Origin: a virus
Virus record (IMG/VR): IMGVR_UViG_3300014050_000050
Location: 1-44,426 of that record
DNA length: 44,426 nt
Strand: one strand, 5' to 3'
Shown: piece after piece, positions 27,703 through 35,580 of the stretch
Numbering within the stretch: position 1 is the first letter of the stretch
How the letters are laid out: every line of letters begins with the position of its first letter
Notes under the pieces: model-generated
Told to the model about the DNA's origin: nothing
The model's input: the letters and a program-made list of their open reading frames with translations, nothing else
The model's database searches: none
Made by a program: the position numbers and the translations under genes

Positions 27703-27984
27703 TTAGAACGGAGGTTTCTGATGTAGCGGAATGTAGTCTTGTCCGCCGAGATATCCCGAGACAAAGAGCGCAACATCTCGACCGACTTGATCGATGCACA
27801 TTTGAATAAGACCCCCCTTATATAAAGTTCCGTCTCCATACGCGAGACGATAGAAAGCAGCCGAGGTGCGGTACATCTGTTCTTTACCAAATTGATGGTG
27901 AACGGCTCGAATCACATCTTGAGTCAATGTATCGCCGTCGAAGTCTTTGACGTAGTAGTCGGGGTTAGTCAGAGTCGGTTTCAT
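27703..27984 (-). CDS. Hypothetical protein
   Basis: 93 residues. 'DTLTQDVIRAVHHQFGKEQM' and 'QVGRDVALFVSGYLGGQDYI' are helical. 'VG..........SGYLG' resembles 'VGKAALRYISGYIG' in 28531-28881, suggesting distant paralogues. Function unknown. Confidence 0.7.
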   Translation of the reverse strand: MKPTLTNPDYYVKDFDGDTLTQDVIRAVHHQFGKEQMYRTSAAFYRLAYGDGTLYKGGLIQMCIDQVGRDVALFVSGYLGGQDYIPLHQKPPF

Positions 27985-28195
27985 CTTGCTTTAATTCTAA
28001 TCCGATGCTTGGAACATGACCATCGCAACACTTCTCACACGAACACATGTAAAGCTTCTTGTCAGATAGAAGTTCACCTTTGCAACTCCCGCAGTGGCCC
28101 GTCAAGCACCACCCGCAGGGGCAGTCCATTCGAATAACAGTGATCTCTCCTGGTTCAAGATTCGTTGTCGGTTTCCTCTTCCTCGGGGTTGGCAT
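27965..28195 (-). CDS. Cysteine-rich protein
   Basis: 76 residues. 'DCPCGWCLTGHCGSCKGELL' and 'YMCSCEKCCDGH' hold nine Cys in two clusters, likely zinc binding. The basic N-terminus (MPTPRKRKPTT) could contact nucleic acid. It overlaps both neighbours. Confidence 0.72.
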   Translation of the reverse strand: MPTPRKRKPTTNLEPGEITVIRMDCPCGWCLTGHCGSCKGELLSDKKLYMCSCEKCCDGHVPSIGLELKQDETDSD

Positions 28196-28514
28196 CGTCA
28201 GTCACCTCCACCGAAGCTCCAATTTGGAACCAGTTAGCTGTTGATTTGGAAGCCCATTGTCCAACAACTTCTGTCATTTCATTGAACGATAAAATCTCAA
28301 GGCTGGACAGCTTGCCCTGATCTACTAACGCAAGTTTGAACATAGCCAACATATTAATCATTTGCTGCGGGCCTCGAGCCGTGACCACACTCAGGACGTG
28401 CTTGTGGGGGAGTTCATATAACTCGATGGCATCAGCTTCGAAAGAGTTTGTTTTGATATGAATTGTTGGAACATTAATGTCGAAGTAGCTTTTAGTAGAT
28501 TCGCTGTCAGTCAT
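28155..28514 (-). CDS. Hypothetical protein
   Basis: 119 residues from ATG at 28514. 'YELPHKHVLSVVTARGPQQM' and 'LSSLEILSFNEMTEVVGQWA' are mixed; the C-terminus is acidic (DDANPEEEETDNES). General features recall tail-assembly chaperones, but the match is weak and no tail genes are nearby. Confidence 0.68.
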   Translation of the reverse strand: MTDSESTKSYFDINVPTIHIKTNSFEADAIELYELPHKHVLSVVTARGPQQMINMLAMFKLALVDQGKLSSLEILSFNEMTEVVGQWASKSTANWFQIGASVEVTDDANPEEEETDNES

Positions 28515-28530
28515 TAGTTTTTTACTTTCG

Positions 28531-28881
28531 TTATTTGGTGAGAAAAAGTGTTCCGGGTCCTCCTGATCCCCAAGGAGCATGAGAGCCTCTCGGGTCTTCG
28601 ATACGTATCCAGGCCTCCGGATCGATCGACGGAAGCTCACTATCCATCCCGATGTACCCCGAGATGTATCTAAGTGCAGCCTTCCCCACCGGGCCATATA
28701 ACTCAAGTTCTTTAGATAGTTGATCAAACTGAGAGACAGAACCGCTGTAACGACTGAGATTAGCGCAATAGGTAGCCAATATGTGTCCATCGTATTTCTT
28801 TGCCAATTCTTGATAGAGGTCCTCAGCGGAGCCTGGTGGATATGAACTTGCTTTATTTGTGAGTTCGAATATTAGGGCCAT
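28531..28881 (-). CDS. Hypothetical helical protein
   Basis: 116 residues. 'SAEDLYQELAKKYDGHILAT' and 'LELYGPVGKAALRYISGYIG' are helical. Shares features with 27703-27984 and 28872-29159. GAGGACGA precedes ATG at 28881, which overlaps the previous stop. Confidence 0.7.
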   Translation of the reverse strand: MALIFELTNKASSYPPGSAEDLYQELAKKYDGHILATYCANLSRYSGSVSQFDQLSKELELYGPVGKAALRYISGYIGMDSELPSIDPEAWIRIEDPRGSHAPWGSGGPGTLFLTK

Positions 28882-29159
28882 TCGTCCTCATCAAAAGTGA
28901 GAAGTTCGTGGATCGATGATTCACTCAGAACGGGCATTACATCGTGATCTTGTAGAAATTTTGCGCAGGTAGTCACAACTTCAAAACTACACAACTTCTC
29001 CATATAAGCCAAAAATATACGAATATCGTTTAGCTCTTCTTGGAGAAGAAACCAAATTGCAGCGTTTGACGCCTCTTCACCATGTTCAGTCCACAGAATG
29101 CTTATTAGCTGTTCTGCACTGCCGGGCTCACTTCCGAATAATGCTGTTGCGTCGTTCAT
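28872..29159 (-). CDS. Hypothetical helical protein
   Basis: 95 residues from ATG at 29159. 'SAEQLISILWTEHGEEASNA' and 'EKLCSFEVVTTCAKFLQDHD' are helical; the C-terminus is acidic. 'GSAE.L...' at the start recurs in 28531-28881, so these may be paralogues. Confidence 0.68.
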   Translation of the reverse strand: MNDATALFGSEPGSAEQLISILWTEHGEEASNAAIWFLLQEELNDIRIFLAYMEKLCSFEVVTTCAKFLQDHDVMPVLSESSIHELLTFDEDEWP

Positions 29160-29583
29160 CGTCTTCACAATCTTTACAGATAAGTTCAAATTTTCCAGTC
29201 AGCTCTCGAATTGAGAACTGAATTTGTCCAGCAGAGTCGATCATCCATGCATACAGGTCACGATCTCGCTCCCCGCCACATCGATCACAGTAGTCAACAA
29301 CCCACTCAACCTCAGCGTCTTCAGCACGAGCTTTCTCAATTCCAGAGTTGAGTGGATTATGTTCCGGGCTCCCAACTCGAAACTGCCGCTTAAAATATCG
29401 AGCCACCGTTTGCATCATCGATGGATTCTCGACCTGCTCCGTCACCAATACAGCCGGCCTAACTCCGCCAGAGCAATAACACTTTTCACCACCCCAAGTA
29501 CGACAGATGGAATAGTCCGTATCTGGAAACTCGTGCTTAGATGTGGGGTGTCCACAACTACATATCTCAACTGTTGTTGTCAT
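29128..29583 (-). CDS. Double zinc-binding protein
   Basis: 151 residues from ATG at 29583. 'CSCGHPTSKHEF' and 'CYCSGGVRPAVLVTE' form one site. 'DYCDRCGGERDRDLYAW' and 'LICKDCEDDE' form another, a typical four-Cys ribbon. It resembles the next protein (29567-30109) in order of motifs, so the pair arose by duplication. Confidence 0.78.
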   Translation of the reverse strand: MTTTVEICSCGHPTSKHEFPDTDYSICRTWGGEKCYCSGGVRPAVLVTEQVENPSMMQTVARYFKRQFRVGSPEHNPLNSGIEKARAEDAEVEWVVDYCDRCGGERDRDLYAWMIDSAGQIQFSIRELTGKFELICKDCEDDERRNSIIRK

Positions 29584-30109
29584 CACTGCTCCACTCCATA
29601 AAACACTTCCCACAAAGGATGCGATTGTGAGGACTTGTTCCCATCACAAATCCACTGTTCTCTGCCAATGGCGTGGGATAAACTCCGGATTCGGCCGAAA
29701 GAATTCCCAAGCACTTGTCACATAACGCCGGATTCTCGATCCAGGTAAAAGATTCGCCTTCAGCAAGTGAAGCCACCATTCCTTTCCCCAGCGCGTGAAG
29801 AGCCCCTGGACCATCTGTCGAGAACATAAACATTCGAAGATTAGTTGCTATCAAAACTGCTCGTGGGCTCTGACAACTACATCTTGTCATACCCGGGCTG
29901 CAACTCCACACACCACGTCCATCAACATATGTGTGATGTCCAATCGAATGTCCACACACGCAAACCTCTCGTGTCTGCCCACGACGATCTCGACGTAGCG
30001 TCCCATTTTTGATTCCCTCCTTGACCCGCCGATATTCCTCAACGGCACTCTGGTCAAAAGGATTTCGAATCTCTACCACAACCAATTCTCCTAACTTCGG
30101 GTTACTCAA
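29567..30109 (-). CDS. Double zinc-binding protein, paralogue
   Basis: 180 residues. 'VCVCGHSIGHHTYVDGRG', 'CSCQSPRAVLIATNLRMFMF', 'ALCDKCLGIL' and 'ILCGKCFMEW' repeat the layout of 29128-29583. The iteron-bearing gap lies directly upstream of its start, so its promoter is probably under that control. Confidence 0.78.
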   Translation of the reverse strand: MSNPKLGELVVVEIRNPFDQSAVEEYRRVKEGIKNGTLRRDRRGQTREVCVCGHSIGHHTYVDGRGVWSCSPGMTRCSCQSPRAVLIATNLRMFMFSTDGPGALHALGKGMVASLAEGESFTWIENPALCDKCLGILSAESGVYPTPLAENSGFVMGTSPHNRILCGKCFMEWSSDDNNS

Positions 30110-30125
30110 CAGGATAACACAAAAT

Positions 30126-30362
30126 GCGCACTATAAGACACTATAAAGACCGTTTTTTAGATTTACACTATTTTTTCCAAATTATGCGGGCGATCACCCT
30201 CGCGTACGTATAAGGGAATATATTGTAAATCTAAAGAATGGTCTGCATAGTGTCGCATAGTGCCCAAATACCCCACATATTTTCGGCCTGATCAGGGATT
30301 TTATAAAAAGCGCACTATGCGACACTATCTAAAGCGCACTATGCGACACTATTTGACACTAT
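30126..30362. repeat. Iteron-like repeats in an AT-rich gap
   Basis: Four near-identical sites. GCGCACTATGCGACACTAT occurs twice in tandem (30310-30328 and 30334-30352, inside 22-base direct repeats). An inverted copy ATAGTGTCGCATAGTGC lies at 30247-30263, and a diverged copy at 30126-30144. Extra half-sites ACACTAT lie near 30165 and 30356. An inverted pair TTTAGATTTACA (30156-30167)/TGTAAATCTAAA (30224-30235) lies within. Looks like an origin or a multi-site operator. Confidence 0.75.
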
Positions 30363-30461
30363 AGATTTCTGAACAAAACTGCCCCAATTTGGAACCTTAC
30401 CTAAATATACTCTTCTAGGATTTTGGCTTTTGTACATTCCCCACTCGACCCCCTACAAAAG

Positions 30462-30489
30462 CAAAAACCGGATCAGTATTCTGATCCGG
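30462..30489 (-). terminator. Terminator after the gene at 30513
   Basis: CCGGATCAG-AATA-CTGATCCGG followed on the minus strand by TTTTTGCTTTT. Textbook intrinsic terminator. Confidence 0.9.
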
Positions 30490-30512
30490 CCCTCGCTTTT
30501 TCTTTATTTATG

Positions 30513-30662
30513 TCACTTCTTGCTCTTCGTGATCTTCTCCGCAAGAGCAGATACAGACTTTTGACGGTTATATGTTTTCACCGCTACGACCAACAACGCA
30601 ACGAATTCAACAACAATCAAAGCTGATATTCCGAGCAAGAAGCTCATCCAATCCAGATTCAT
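30513..30662 (-). CDS. Small membrane protein
   Basis: 49 residues. An N-terminal membrane helix (SFLLGISALIVVEFVALLVV) is followed by a basic cytoplasmic tail (AEKITKSKK). AGGTGAG precedes ATG at 30662. Supported by ribosome site, composition and a strong terminator. Confidence 0.7.
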   Translation of the reverse strand: MNLDWMSFLLGISALIVVEFVALLVVAVKTYNRQKSVSALAEKITKSKK

Positions 30663-30681
30663 CTCACCTCTTACGTTATTT

Positions 30682-31167
30682 CTAGACTTGTATTTGCAGC
30701 TCTAATGTTATCAAATTTTCCGGAGTAATTCCGATATCTTTCGATATTTCTGGAACATACCCACTCCCCCTTACAAGGTCTGCATAGTCTCTAATTCCCC
30801 GCAACTCCCCCACCCCCGCATCAAACCAGGACCAGCTGTCAATTCGAGATCCAAGTCCCCTACCCAAGTCCGACCAAATCGCCTCGGCTTTCCAGTAGAT
30901 CGACGGTTCCGTATACTCCCCACTCAGCGGAGTTAAGATTCGAGCTTCGGACCCCCACTTCCCCATCCCCATTTCCCGCGCAATTAGAGAGCACAACTCA
31001 CCAAAACGAGATACCCAGACAAGCTCTACGCGGTCCTGTAACGAGATTAAATGGCCGAGCATAGATGGAGACCAGCACAGCCCATCCAACTCCAGCACAA
31101 CCTCCGGCCAGGCTTTATAGCAGCGTTTGGCTGAAAGGACGCCCTCAACTTCTAAGTAGAGAATCAC
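30682..31167 (-). CDS. HAD-like protein with altered catalytic motif
   Basis: 161 residues. 'MILYLEVEGVL', 'WSPSMLGHLISLQDRVELVW' and 'KDIGITPENLITLE' follow the HAD domain seen in phage and 'Swiss Army knife' RNA-repair proteins (motif DVDGVL, later a WIDDE-type motif, PDIGLT near the end). Here DVDGVL is EVEGVL: the nucleophile Asp and general acid are both Glu, and the acidic motif IV pair is reduced to 'SWFDAG'. Probably not a classical phosphatase. ATGA overlap with the upstream gene. Confidence 0.68.
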   Translation of the reverse strand: MILYLEVEGVLSAKRCYKAWPEVVLELDGLCWSPSMLGHLISLQDRVELVWVSRFGELCSLIAREMGMGKWGSEARILTPLSGEYTEPSIYWKAEAIWSDLGRGLGSRIDSWSWFDAGVGELRGIRDYADLVRGSGYVPEISKDIGITPENLITLELQIQV

Positions 31168-31475
31168 TCGAAGTCCACTCTGTATTTGCCGGCCCCTAAA
31201 TCCTCTGCAACAATACCTTCTTCTTCTGCACCCCCGCGACCCGAAGAGAAAGCAAGTCTTCTTCCTGGCTCAGCAAGAGGCCAGTCTTCTTCATTATTAA
31301 GTTTGACAAACCAATACTGACCAGCTTGATCCCAAAGAACGGGCTCTTCTACAGACAGCAAAAAGAGGTCATCTAAGGTTCCGCCATTCTCAATGTGATT
31401 AATGAGAAATTCAATGACGATCTTATCTGACCTCTTTTGCTGCCTACGACGCTGCCACTTTGCAAATAAATTCAT
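31164..31475 (-). CDS. Hypothetical protein
   Basis: 103 residues. The basic N-terminus (FAKWQRRRQQKRSDK) is followed by a helical segment and a beta-rich end (GIVAEDLGAGKYRVDFE). Not recognised. It overlaps the HAD-like gene by four bases. Confidence 0.7.
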   Translation of the reverse strand: MNLFAKWQRRRQQKRSDKIVIEFLINHIENGGTLDDLFLLSVEEPVLWDQAGQYWFVKLNNEEDWPLAEPGRRLAFSSGRGGAEEEGIVAEDLGAGKYRVDFE

Positions 31476-31507
31476 GCAAAAAGTCTACAGCACAGCACAG
31501 TATTAAA

Positions 31508-32788
31508 TTAGTGCGCGTACTTCAACAGCTCCGGGTATGGATCAATCTGCACTCCATCTTCTCGGACCTCAAAGTGCAAATGCGCTCCGGTAGAGACTCC
31601 GGTACTTCCGACTAGTCCGATTACCTGCCCCTGCGACACCTTTGCTCCGACCACAACCTCTGCAGGCGCTGAGCCAGCGATCATGTGCCCATAGACATAC
31701 TGACGGTTTCCTTCATCTTGAATGATGACGTCCCACCCAAGTGCACCGTCCCAGCCGACCGAGACGACCGTTCCGGACGTAGACGAGAACACCTGAGTTC
31801 CATATCCGGGATTCATATCTAATCCACGGTGATCGGTGGAGCAGCCTGCACACGGGGCGACGCGGTATCCAAAGCCAGACGAGATTGTCACGTTTGCACC
31901 GTCAACAGTTGGCCAAATCATATTCGGCCTGTAGATGTCATGCATACGATCCACTAGCGGAGGCATCTCAGATGTGCTGGGAACTATAAACCTCTGGGAC
32001 TTAGATCGACTGTCTGTCCACGAGTTAGTTTCCGAGTTGGCTAGGTAATACGCGTCAGTGCTGTCCATCGTTGCATACGCAGAAACTGACGTACCCAATG
32101 ACATGAAAGACACTGCCGAAATAATTCCTACAGTTGCCCCAACCTTTTTATAGTTGAGGCTCTGTACTTTTTTTACTCCGACCAACATCCTTCTTTTGAA
32201 CTCCCCCAAAGTAGATGGAGGATCGTTAGGAATGTGTCCAGCAGCTTTCAGCATGTCTCGTGTATAGACGTTATATGGAGACGTGGGGTCATAGCTATAT
32301 GTAACAGCAGCACCCATGCTTGCACCGGCGGATACGTGAGACATGGCCGAGACAGGTGCTGGGACAGTCCCGTCCGTGAAGTTCATGTTCTCGATCTTTT
32401 CGCTGACACGGGTCACAATCATCTCTGGAGATACAGAAATAATGCTCTCTCGGAATTCACCGAGCAGATCTGAAATGATACTGGTGCCGATGACTCCAGT
32501 AACAGTATCTGGTTCGACGTTGGCAAACGCATCACGCACAATGCTTGCCACGCGCTGACGCTCCATGATTGCCACTTCTCGATGCGTTCCAACACCAGAC
32601 ACATCTTCGAGAATCTCGGCTTGATAGCTGTCCAATCCCCGCTCTGATCCAAACACCTTCAGATAATCTCTGCGGCTTCTGCGGAGGACATATGCGACCT
32701 TATCTTTGATCGCGGTTTGGCAGTTCATGTTCCACCTCTTACGAAGTTGGTCTAACTGCTCCTTCTTGGTTTTCATATTGTTTTTCAC
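31508..32788 (-). CDS. Membrane-anchored M23 (LytM-type) endopeptidase
   Basis: 426 residues from GTG at 32788 (AAAGGA eight bases upstream; ATG at 32776 is an alternative). About 214 N-terminal residues are charged and probably cytoplasmic. One membrane helix lies near 215-238 (VGATVGIISAVSFMSLGTSV), and the C-terminal 130 residues are an intact M23 zinc peptidase: H-x3-D 'HRGLD' (His320, Asp324), 'YGH' (His368) and 'HLHFEV' (His403, His405). It cuts peptidoglycan crosslinks. The N-terminal cytoplasmic domain is unusual for a phage lysin and could bind DNA or another partner. Confidence 0.85.
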   Translation of the reverse strand: MKNNMKTKKEQLDQLRKRWNMNCQTAIKDKVAYVLRRSRRDYLKVFGSERGLDSYQAEILEDVSGVGTHREVAIMERQRVASIVRDAFANVEPDTVTGVIGTSIISDLLGEFRESIISVSPEMIVTRVSEKIENMNFTDGTVPAPVSAMSHVSAGASMGAAVTYSYDPTSPYNVYTRDMLKAAGHIPNDPPSTLGEFKRRMLVGVKKVQSLNYKKVGATVGIISAVSFMSLGTSVSAYATMDSTDAYYLANSETNSWTDSRSKSQRFIVPSTSEMPPLVDRMHDIYRPNMIWPTVDGANVTISSGFGYRVAPCAGCSTDHRGLDMNPGYGTQVFSSTSGTVVSVGWDGALGWDVIIQDEGNRQYVYGHMIAGSAPAEVVVGAKVSQGQVIGLVGSTGVSTGAHLHFEVREDGVQIDPYPELLKYAH

Positions 32789-32860
32789 TGTGTCATTCCT
32801 TTCTGCGGGGGGATTTCCTCCGCTTGTCATAGCTACACAGTCCGCCATTACAGCGACTTA

Positions 32861-33049
32861 CTACGGCCAACTCGCATTCAGAATTCGTTCGGCGAAATCA
32901 TATGCGGGCCAGCTATCACACGCGTCCTCATGAAGTGACTCCTGTAGGAGGTCATACACATCATTAAGAGCGTCTGGGAAAGGTCCGGAGACTTCTCTAA
33001 TCCAGTCTATCTTTTCTATTGCAAGAACCACAAGGTCACAAGGGCTCAT
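32861..33049 (-). CDS. Small hypothetical protein
   Basis: 62 residues. 'CDLVVLAIEKIDWIREVSGP' and 'YDLLQESLHEDACDSW' are helical and acidic. GGGATACC precedes ATG at 33049. No family. Confidence 0.62.
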   Translation of the reverse strand: MSPCDLVVLAIEKIDWIREVSGPFPDALNDVYDLLQESLHEDACDSWPAYDFAERILNASWP

Positions 33050-33097
33050 GGTATCCCATCATATAGAAAGAAACAAGTTCTTCTATTTTAGCCTAAA

Positions 33098-33217
33098 TCA
33101 TTCCCAATTATTTAATTTTTCTATATATGCTCCACACATACTACATCGATACCCCGAACTGTCTTTATCATCAACCCACTGGTGCCCTACAAATAGACAC
33201 CCCCAACTTCTCGACAT
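33098..33217 (-). CDS. Short zinc-finger-like protein
   Basis: 39 residues (MSRSWGCLFVGHQWVDDKDS then SGYRCSMCGAYIEKLNNWE). One Cys and one His before a CSMCG knuckle, as in small phage zinc fingers. GGAGGTATGTA is a strong site, and ATG overlaps the upstream stop as TAATG. The protein at 38610-38858 has the same 'GLLGHKY...CKRC' layout. Confidence 0.7.
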   Translation of the reverse strand: MSRSWGCLFVGHQWVDDKDSSGYRCSMCGAYIEKLNNWE

Positions 33218-33876
33218 TACATACCTCCAGCATGTCTCAGGATGCGGTTTAGGATCTCTTTACTTCTCTCCTCAGAGACGGGTTCGCTTGGATATCCAAA
33301 GAACTCTTCAGTAATTTCTTTATCTTCTTCTTCTTCTTCAGAAGCAACTTTGATTCTTCCCTTTCCATGCGAATCTAGAATGCCGATCCGTCTTGCATAT
33401 GCGATTCGATCATGTACTGTCCTCACAGATGGCAATACCTGGACTTCCGCAATCAAGGCAGCAGGGTTGTTTACGCCGAACTCCACAGCAAGAGAATAGA
33501 GCGATGCAGTATGTTGCGTTATGTTTCCCGGCGCAATTACATCTGACCACCACTGTAAATGGGCTTTACAGTGCTTTCTTGCACTTATAACGTCTCCAGC
33601 AGACCCGGTGTCGGCCACTCCTCCAGACACCATTTCAAGTAGTTCAAAGATGTTTCCGTAAATAAATCCGATCCTACGGGTTGCAGATTCTTCATTGGTC
33701 CCAAATATCGGGATGCGAAGATAGCCAAGAACTTGTAGTTCGTAAGTTCCAGGTTCATTACGGGAAATCCACCACTCAGAGATGAAGCCATCTCCGGTGT
33801 TTTTTAGTTCTACGGTTGCATAGAGAGGATCTCTCATAAATTCGTGTAGACCAGAGACGGTTTGTCCAGTAGGCAT
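33217..33876 (-). CDS. HTH-containing regulator-like protein
   Basis: 219 residues. The central part 'TASLYSLAVEFGVNNPAALI' then 'AEVQVLPSVRTVHDRIAYAR' with 'RIGILDSHGKGRIK' is an HTH-type region. The N-terminal half looks beta-rich. The C-terminus has a run of Glu (VASEEEEEDKEITEEFF). Likely DNA binding, target unknown. AAAAGG precedes ATG. Confidence 0.75.
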   Translation of the reverse strand: MPTGQTVSGLHEFMRDPLYATVELKNTGDGFISEWWISRNEPGTYELQVLGYLRIPIFGTNEESATRRIGFIYGNIFELLEMVSGGVADTGSAGDVISARKHCKAHLQWWSDVIAPGNITQHTASLYSLAVEFGVNNPAALIAEVQVLPSVRTVHDRIAYARRIGILDSHGKGRIKVASEEEEEDKEITEEFFGYPSEPVSEERSKEILNRILRHAGGM

Positions 33877-33891
33877 ACGTACCTTTTCTAC

Positions 33892-34512
33892 TTACTTACT
33901 GGTTGGCTTGAATACCTTGACTGCAATCTTGTCTGTTGCAAACGCGAGGAGGAGAGGTGCACCACCAGAAATCACCGCACCGATGATTAATTGGTATTGC
34001 GTGTCTGCCGTTGACACCACAAAAGTGTGAAAAACGTTTGCAATCAGAGAAACAAGTGTAAAAGCTCCAATTGCTAACCATGTTGTGGTGACTTTCTCCC
34101 CACGCTCTCGTTCAATAAACAAGGCCAGGGTAAAGGCAATGATCGAAATGTCTAGCATGATCGGGACAGCGAACTGGAGAGGGGGATTGTCGCCGACTGC
34201 CCATGCAGCAGCCGAGTACAGTCCCGAGAATGAGATGTAGAACGAGGCAGCTGCCATGCTTGCAATAAGAAAGAGTAGAAGCGACAATACAAAAGTAGTA
34301 TCAGCGTGGAAGCGTTTTGCTCCTCTATGTGCCGTTTCTTCTACTTTTACTTTTGGCTCTTCGACGGGTGGCTCATCTTCCACGTCGTAGATGGTCAGTT
34401 CAGTTCTCAGTTCTGGTCCGTCATGCGGATCAAATTCACTACTCACGATATTTGCCAATCTACCCTCTGGCTTAGCAGGAGGGTTAGGAAGAAATGAAGG
34501 ATCTCGTACCAT
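33892..34512 (-). CDS. DUF2637 membrane protein, predicted leaderless
   Basis: 206 residues. The first 75 are polar. Four membrane segments follow: 'FVLSLLLFLIASMAAASFYI', 'LQFAVPIMLDISIIAFTLAL', 'WLAIGAFTLVSLIANVFHTF' and 'LIIGAVISGGAPLLLAFA'. The pattern and the internal 'MLDISI' fit DUF2637, frequent in Streptomyces plasmid-transfer proteins. TACAAT lies exactly six bases before ATG. Confidence 0.82.
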   Translation of the reverse strand: MVRDPSFLPNPPAKPEGRLANIVSSEFDPHDGPELRTELTIYDVEDEPPVEEPKVKVEETAHRGAKRFHADTTFVLSLLLFLIASMAAASFYISFSGLYSAAAWAVGDNPPLQFAVPIMLDISIIAFTLALFIERERGEKVTTTWLAIGAFTLVSLIANVFHTFVVSTADTQYQLIIGAVISGGAPLLLAFATDKIAVKVFKPTSK

Positions 34513-34637
34513 CTAACCATTGTATCGTTTATTTGATATTTGGATATAAATTTTATTAAAACTTGCATTACAAAACATACCATGCTTATAATCGATGCAA
34601 TCGGCACTACCAACCAACAACCAACAAGGGAAGTGAC
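34513..34637. promoter_or_regulatory. Divergent promoter region
   Basis: AT-rich. Plus strand: TTGCAT (34563-34568), 18 bases, TATAAT (34587-34592), then palindrome CGATGCAATCG (34593-34603). Minus strand: TACAAT six bases before the DUF2637 ATG. This is where transcription changes direction. Confidence 0.8.
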
Positions 34638-35120
34638 ATGGCAAGTAAACAAGAAAAGCTGCAATTGCTTTCGGACTATTATCCGTTAGTTGCTAAGTAC
34701 AAGTATCTAGCAACCAAAGCATATGGATCTCGGTCCACTGACTCTGAAGCTCACGATGCTTCACGGGAGTACACCAAAATACTCAAGGAGTATGCAGACA
34801 AGGGCGGCTCACTCATAAAGATGGCCGAGGCTCTTGAAGTTGCATACCCCTCCCTACGTCGTCGAGTTATGACCGCCGACATCCCCCCTCTTGAACGCCA
34901 CAAGAAGTCTGTTGCAACCAAAGAGCAGTATCAAGAAGCAGTTGCATACCTCAACGAATCAAAGACTCACGGTACCGCGGTCTACCACAGCGCAATTTTT
35001 AATCTGTATAACAAGGGAATCAGCCTCAACCGTCTTGCAAAAGAGATGGGCCTGAAGTCTGCGTATCCCCTGTACTACGGACTGAACAAAATGCGCATGG
35101 CAAATAAGGAGACTGTCTGA
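34638..35120 (+). CDS. Two-HTH DNA-binding protein, paralogue
   Basis: 160 residues from ATG at 34638 (AAGGGAAGTGAC upstream). 'LQLLSDYYPLVAKYKYLATK', 'EYADKGGSLIKMAEALEVAY' then 'PSLRRRV', and 'YNKGISLNRLAKEMGLKSAY' give an N-terminal helical segment and two HTH units. Third member of the family at 2088 and 5441. As the first gene of the plus-strand operon it may control the divergent promoters. Confidence 0.78.
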   Translation: MASKQEKLQLLSDYYPLVAKYKYLATKAYGSRSTDSEAHDASREYTKILKEYADKGGSLIKMAEALEVAYPSLRRRVMTADIPPLERHKKSVATKEQYQEAVAYLNESKTHGTAVYHSAIFNLYNKGISLNRLAKEMGLKSAYPLYYGLNKMRMANKETV

Positions 35121-35377
35121 TGTATCACCAAGAAATAGGCGAGGCATATCTTCACGAGTTTGTAGAGTGCCTCAACGAGTCTTGTCCGATATTTGAAGAA
35201 GAACAAGAACTTGACATTCTTGTTAGTTACTCAATCTCGAGCGCATCTGGGAAATGGGTATGTGTTGGCTGTCTCAAGGAATACGAGTGGACTGGCGACA
35301 CCCCAGATTTTGATGATCCTCGAGATGAATACGGGTACGACTATGACCCGGAGGAAGCATATGGACGAGATTATTGA
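35120..35377 (+). CDS. Acidic zinc-finger-like protein
   Basis: 85 residues. 'ECLNESCPIFEEEQELD' and 'WVCVGCLKEYEW' supply four Cys. The C-terminus is very acidic with Tyr (DEYGYDYDPEEAYGRDY). TGATG overlap with the HTH gene. Confidence 0.72.
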   Translation: MYHQEIGEAYLHEFVECLNESCPIFEEEQELDILVSYSISSASGKWVCVGCLKEYEWTGDTPDFDDPRDEYGYDYDPEEAYGRDY

Positions 35378-35561
35378 ACAAATTGCTAAAAGTCTGGCGG
35401 AGTCTTACTCCTCTACTCCAGACCCAATACCTACAACTCAAGATCGACAAGCTGCAAGAAATTTAATACCAACCCTAGAAGATTTGGCTCTCAGGGCCAT
35501 CCTTCAGGATCGACTCTCGACAGCAGAGTCTGCAATTAAAGTCAATCTAGAAGATCTATAA
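35361..35561 (+). CDS. Small helical protein
   Basis: 66 residues from ATG at 35361 (GGAGGAAGCAT upstream). 'DEIIEQIAKSLAESYSST' and 'ARNLIPTLEDLALRAILQDR' are helical. No family recognised. Confidence 0.65.
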   Translation: MDEIIEQIAKSLAESYSSTPDPIPTTQDRQAARNLIPTLEDLALRAILQDRLSTAESAIKVNLEDL

Positions 35562-35580
35562 CGACAAGGAAAATGACAAA

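Larger units (their letters stand above)
30110..30512. other. 400-base gene-free control region
   Basis: Contains the iterons above and the terminator of the micro-protein gene at 30513. The plus-strand open frame at 30423-30626 is a shadow of that gene and its terminator. Confidence 0.65.

Noticed and set aside
28155-28881. Programmed frameshift joining the genes at 28531 and 28155, as in tail-assembly chaperones
   Set aside because: The second gene has its own ATG with an intact product, I found no clear slippery heptamer at the junction, and no tape-measure gene follows.
30307-30352. CRISPR-like direct repeats
   Set aside because: Two abutting copies with a two-base gap and no spacers; they are iteron- or operator-like.
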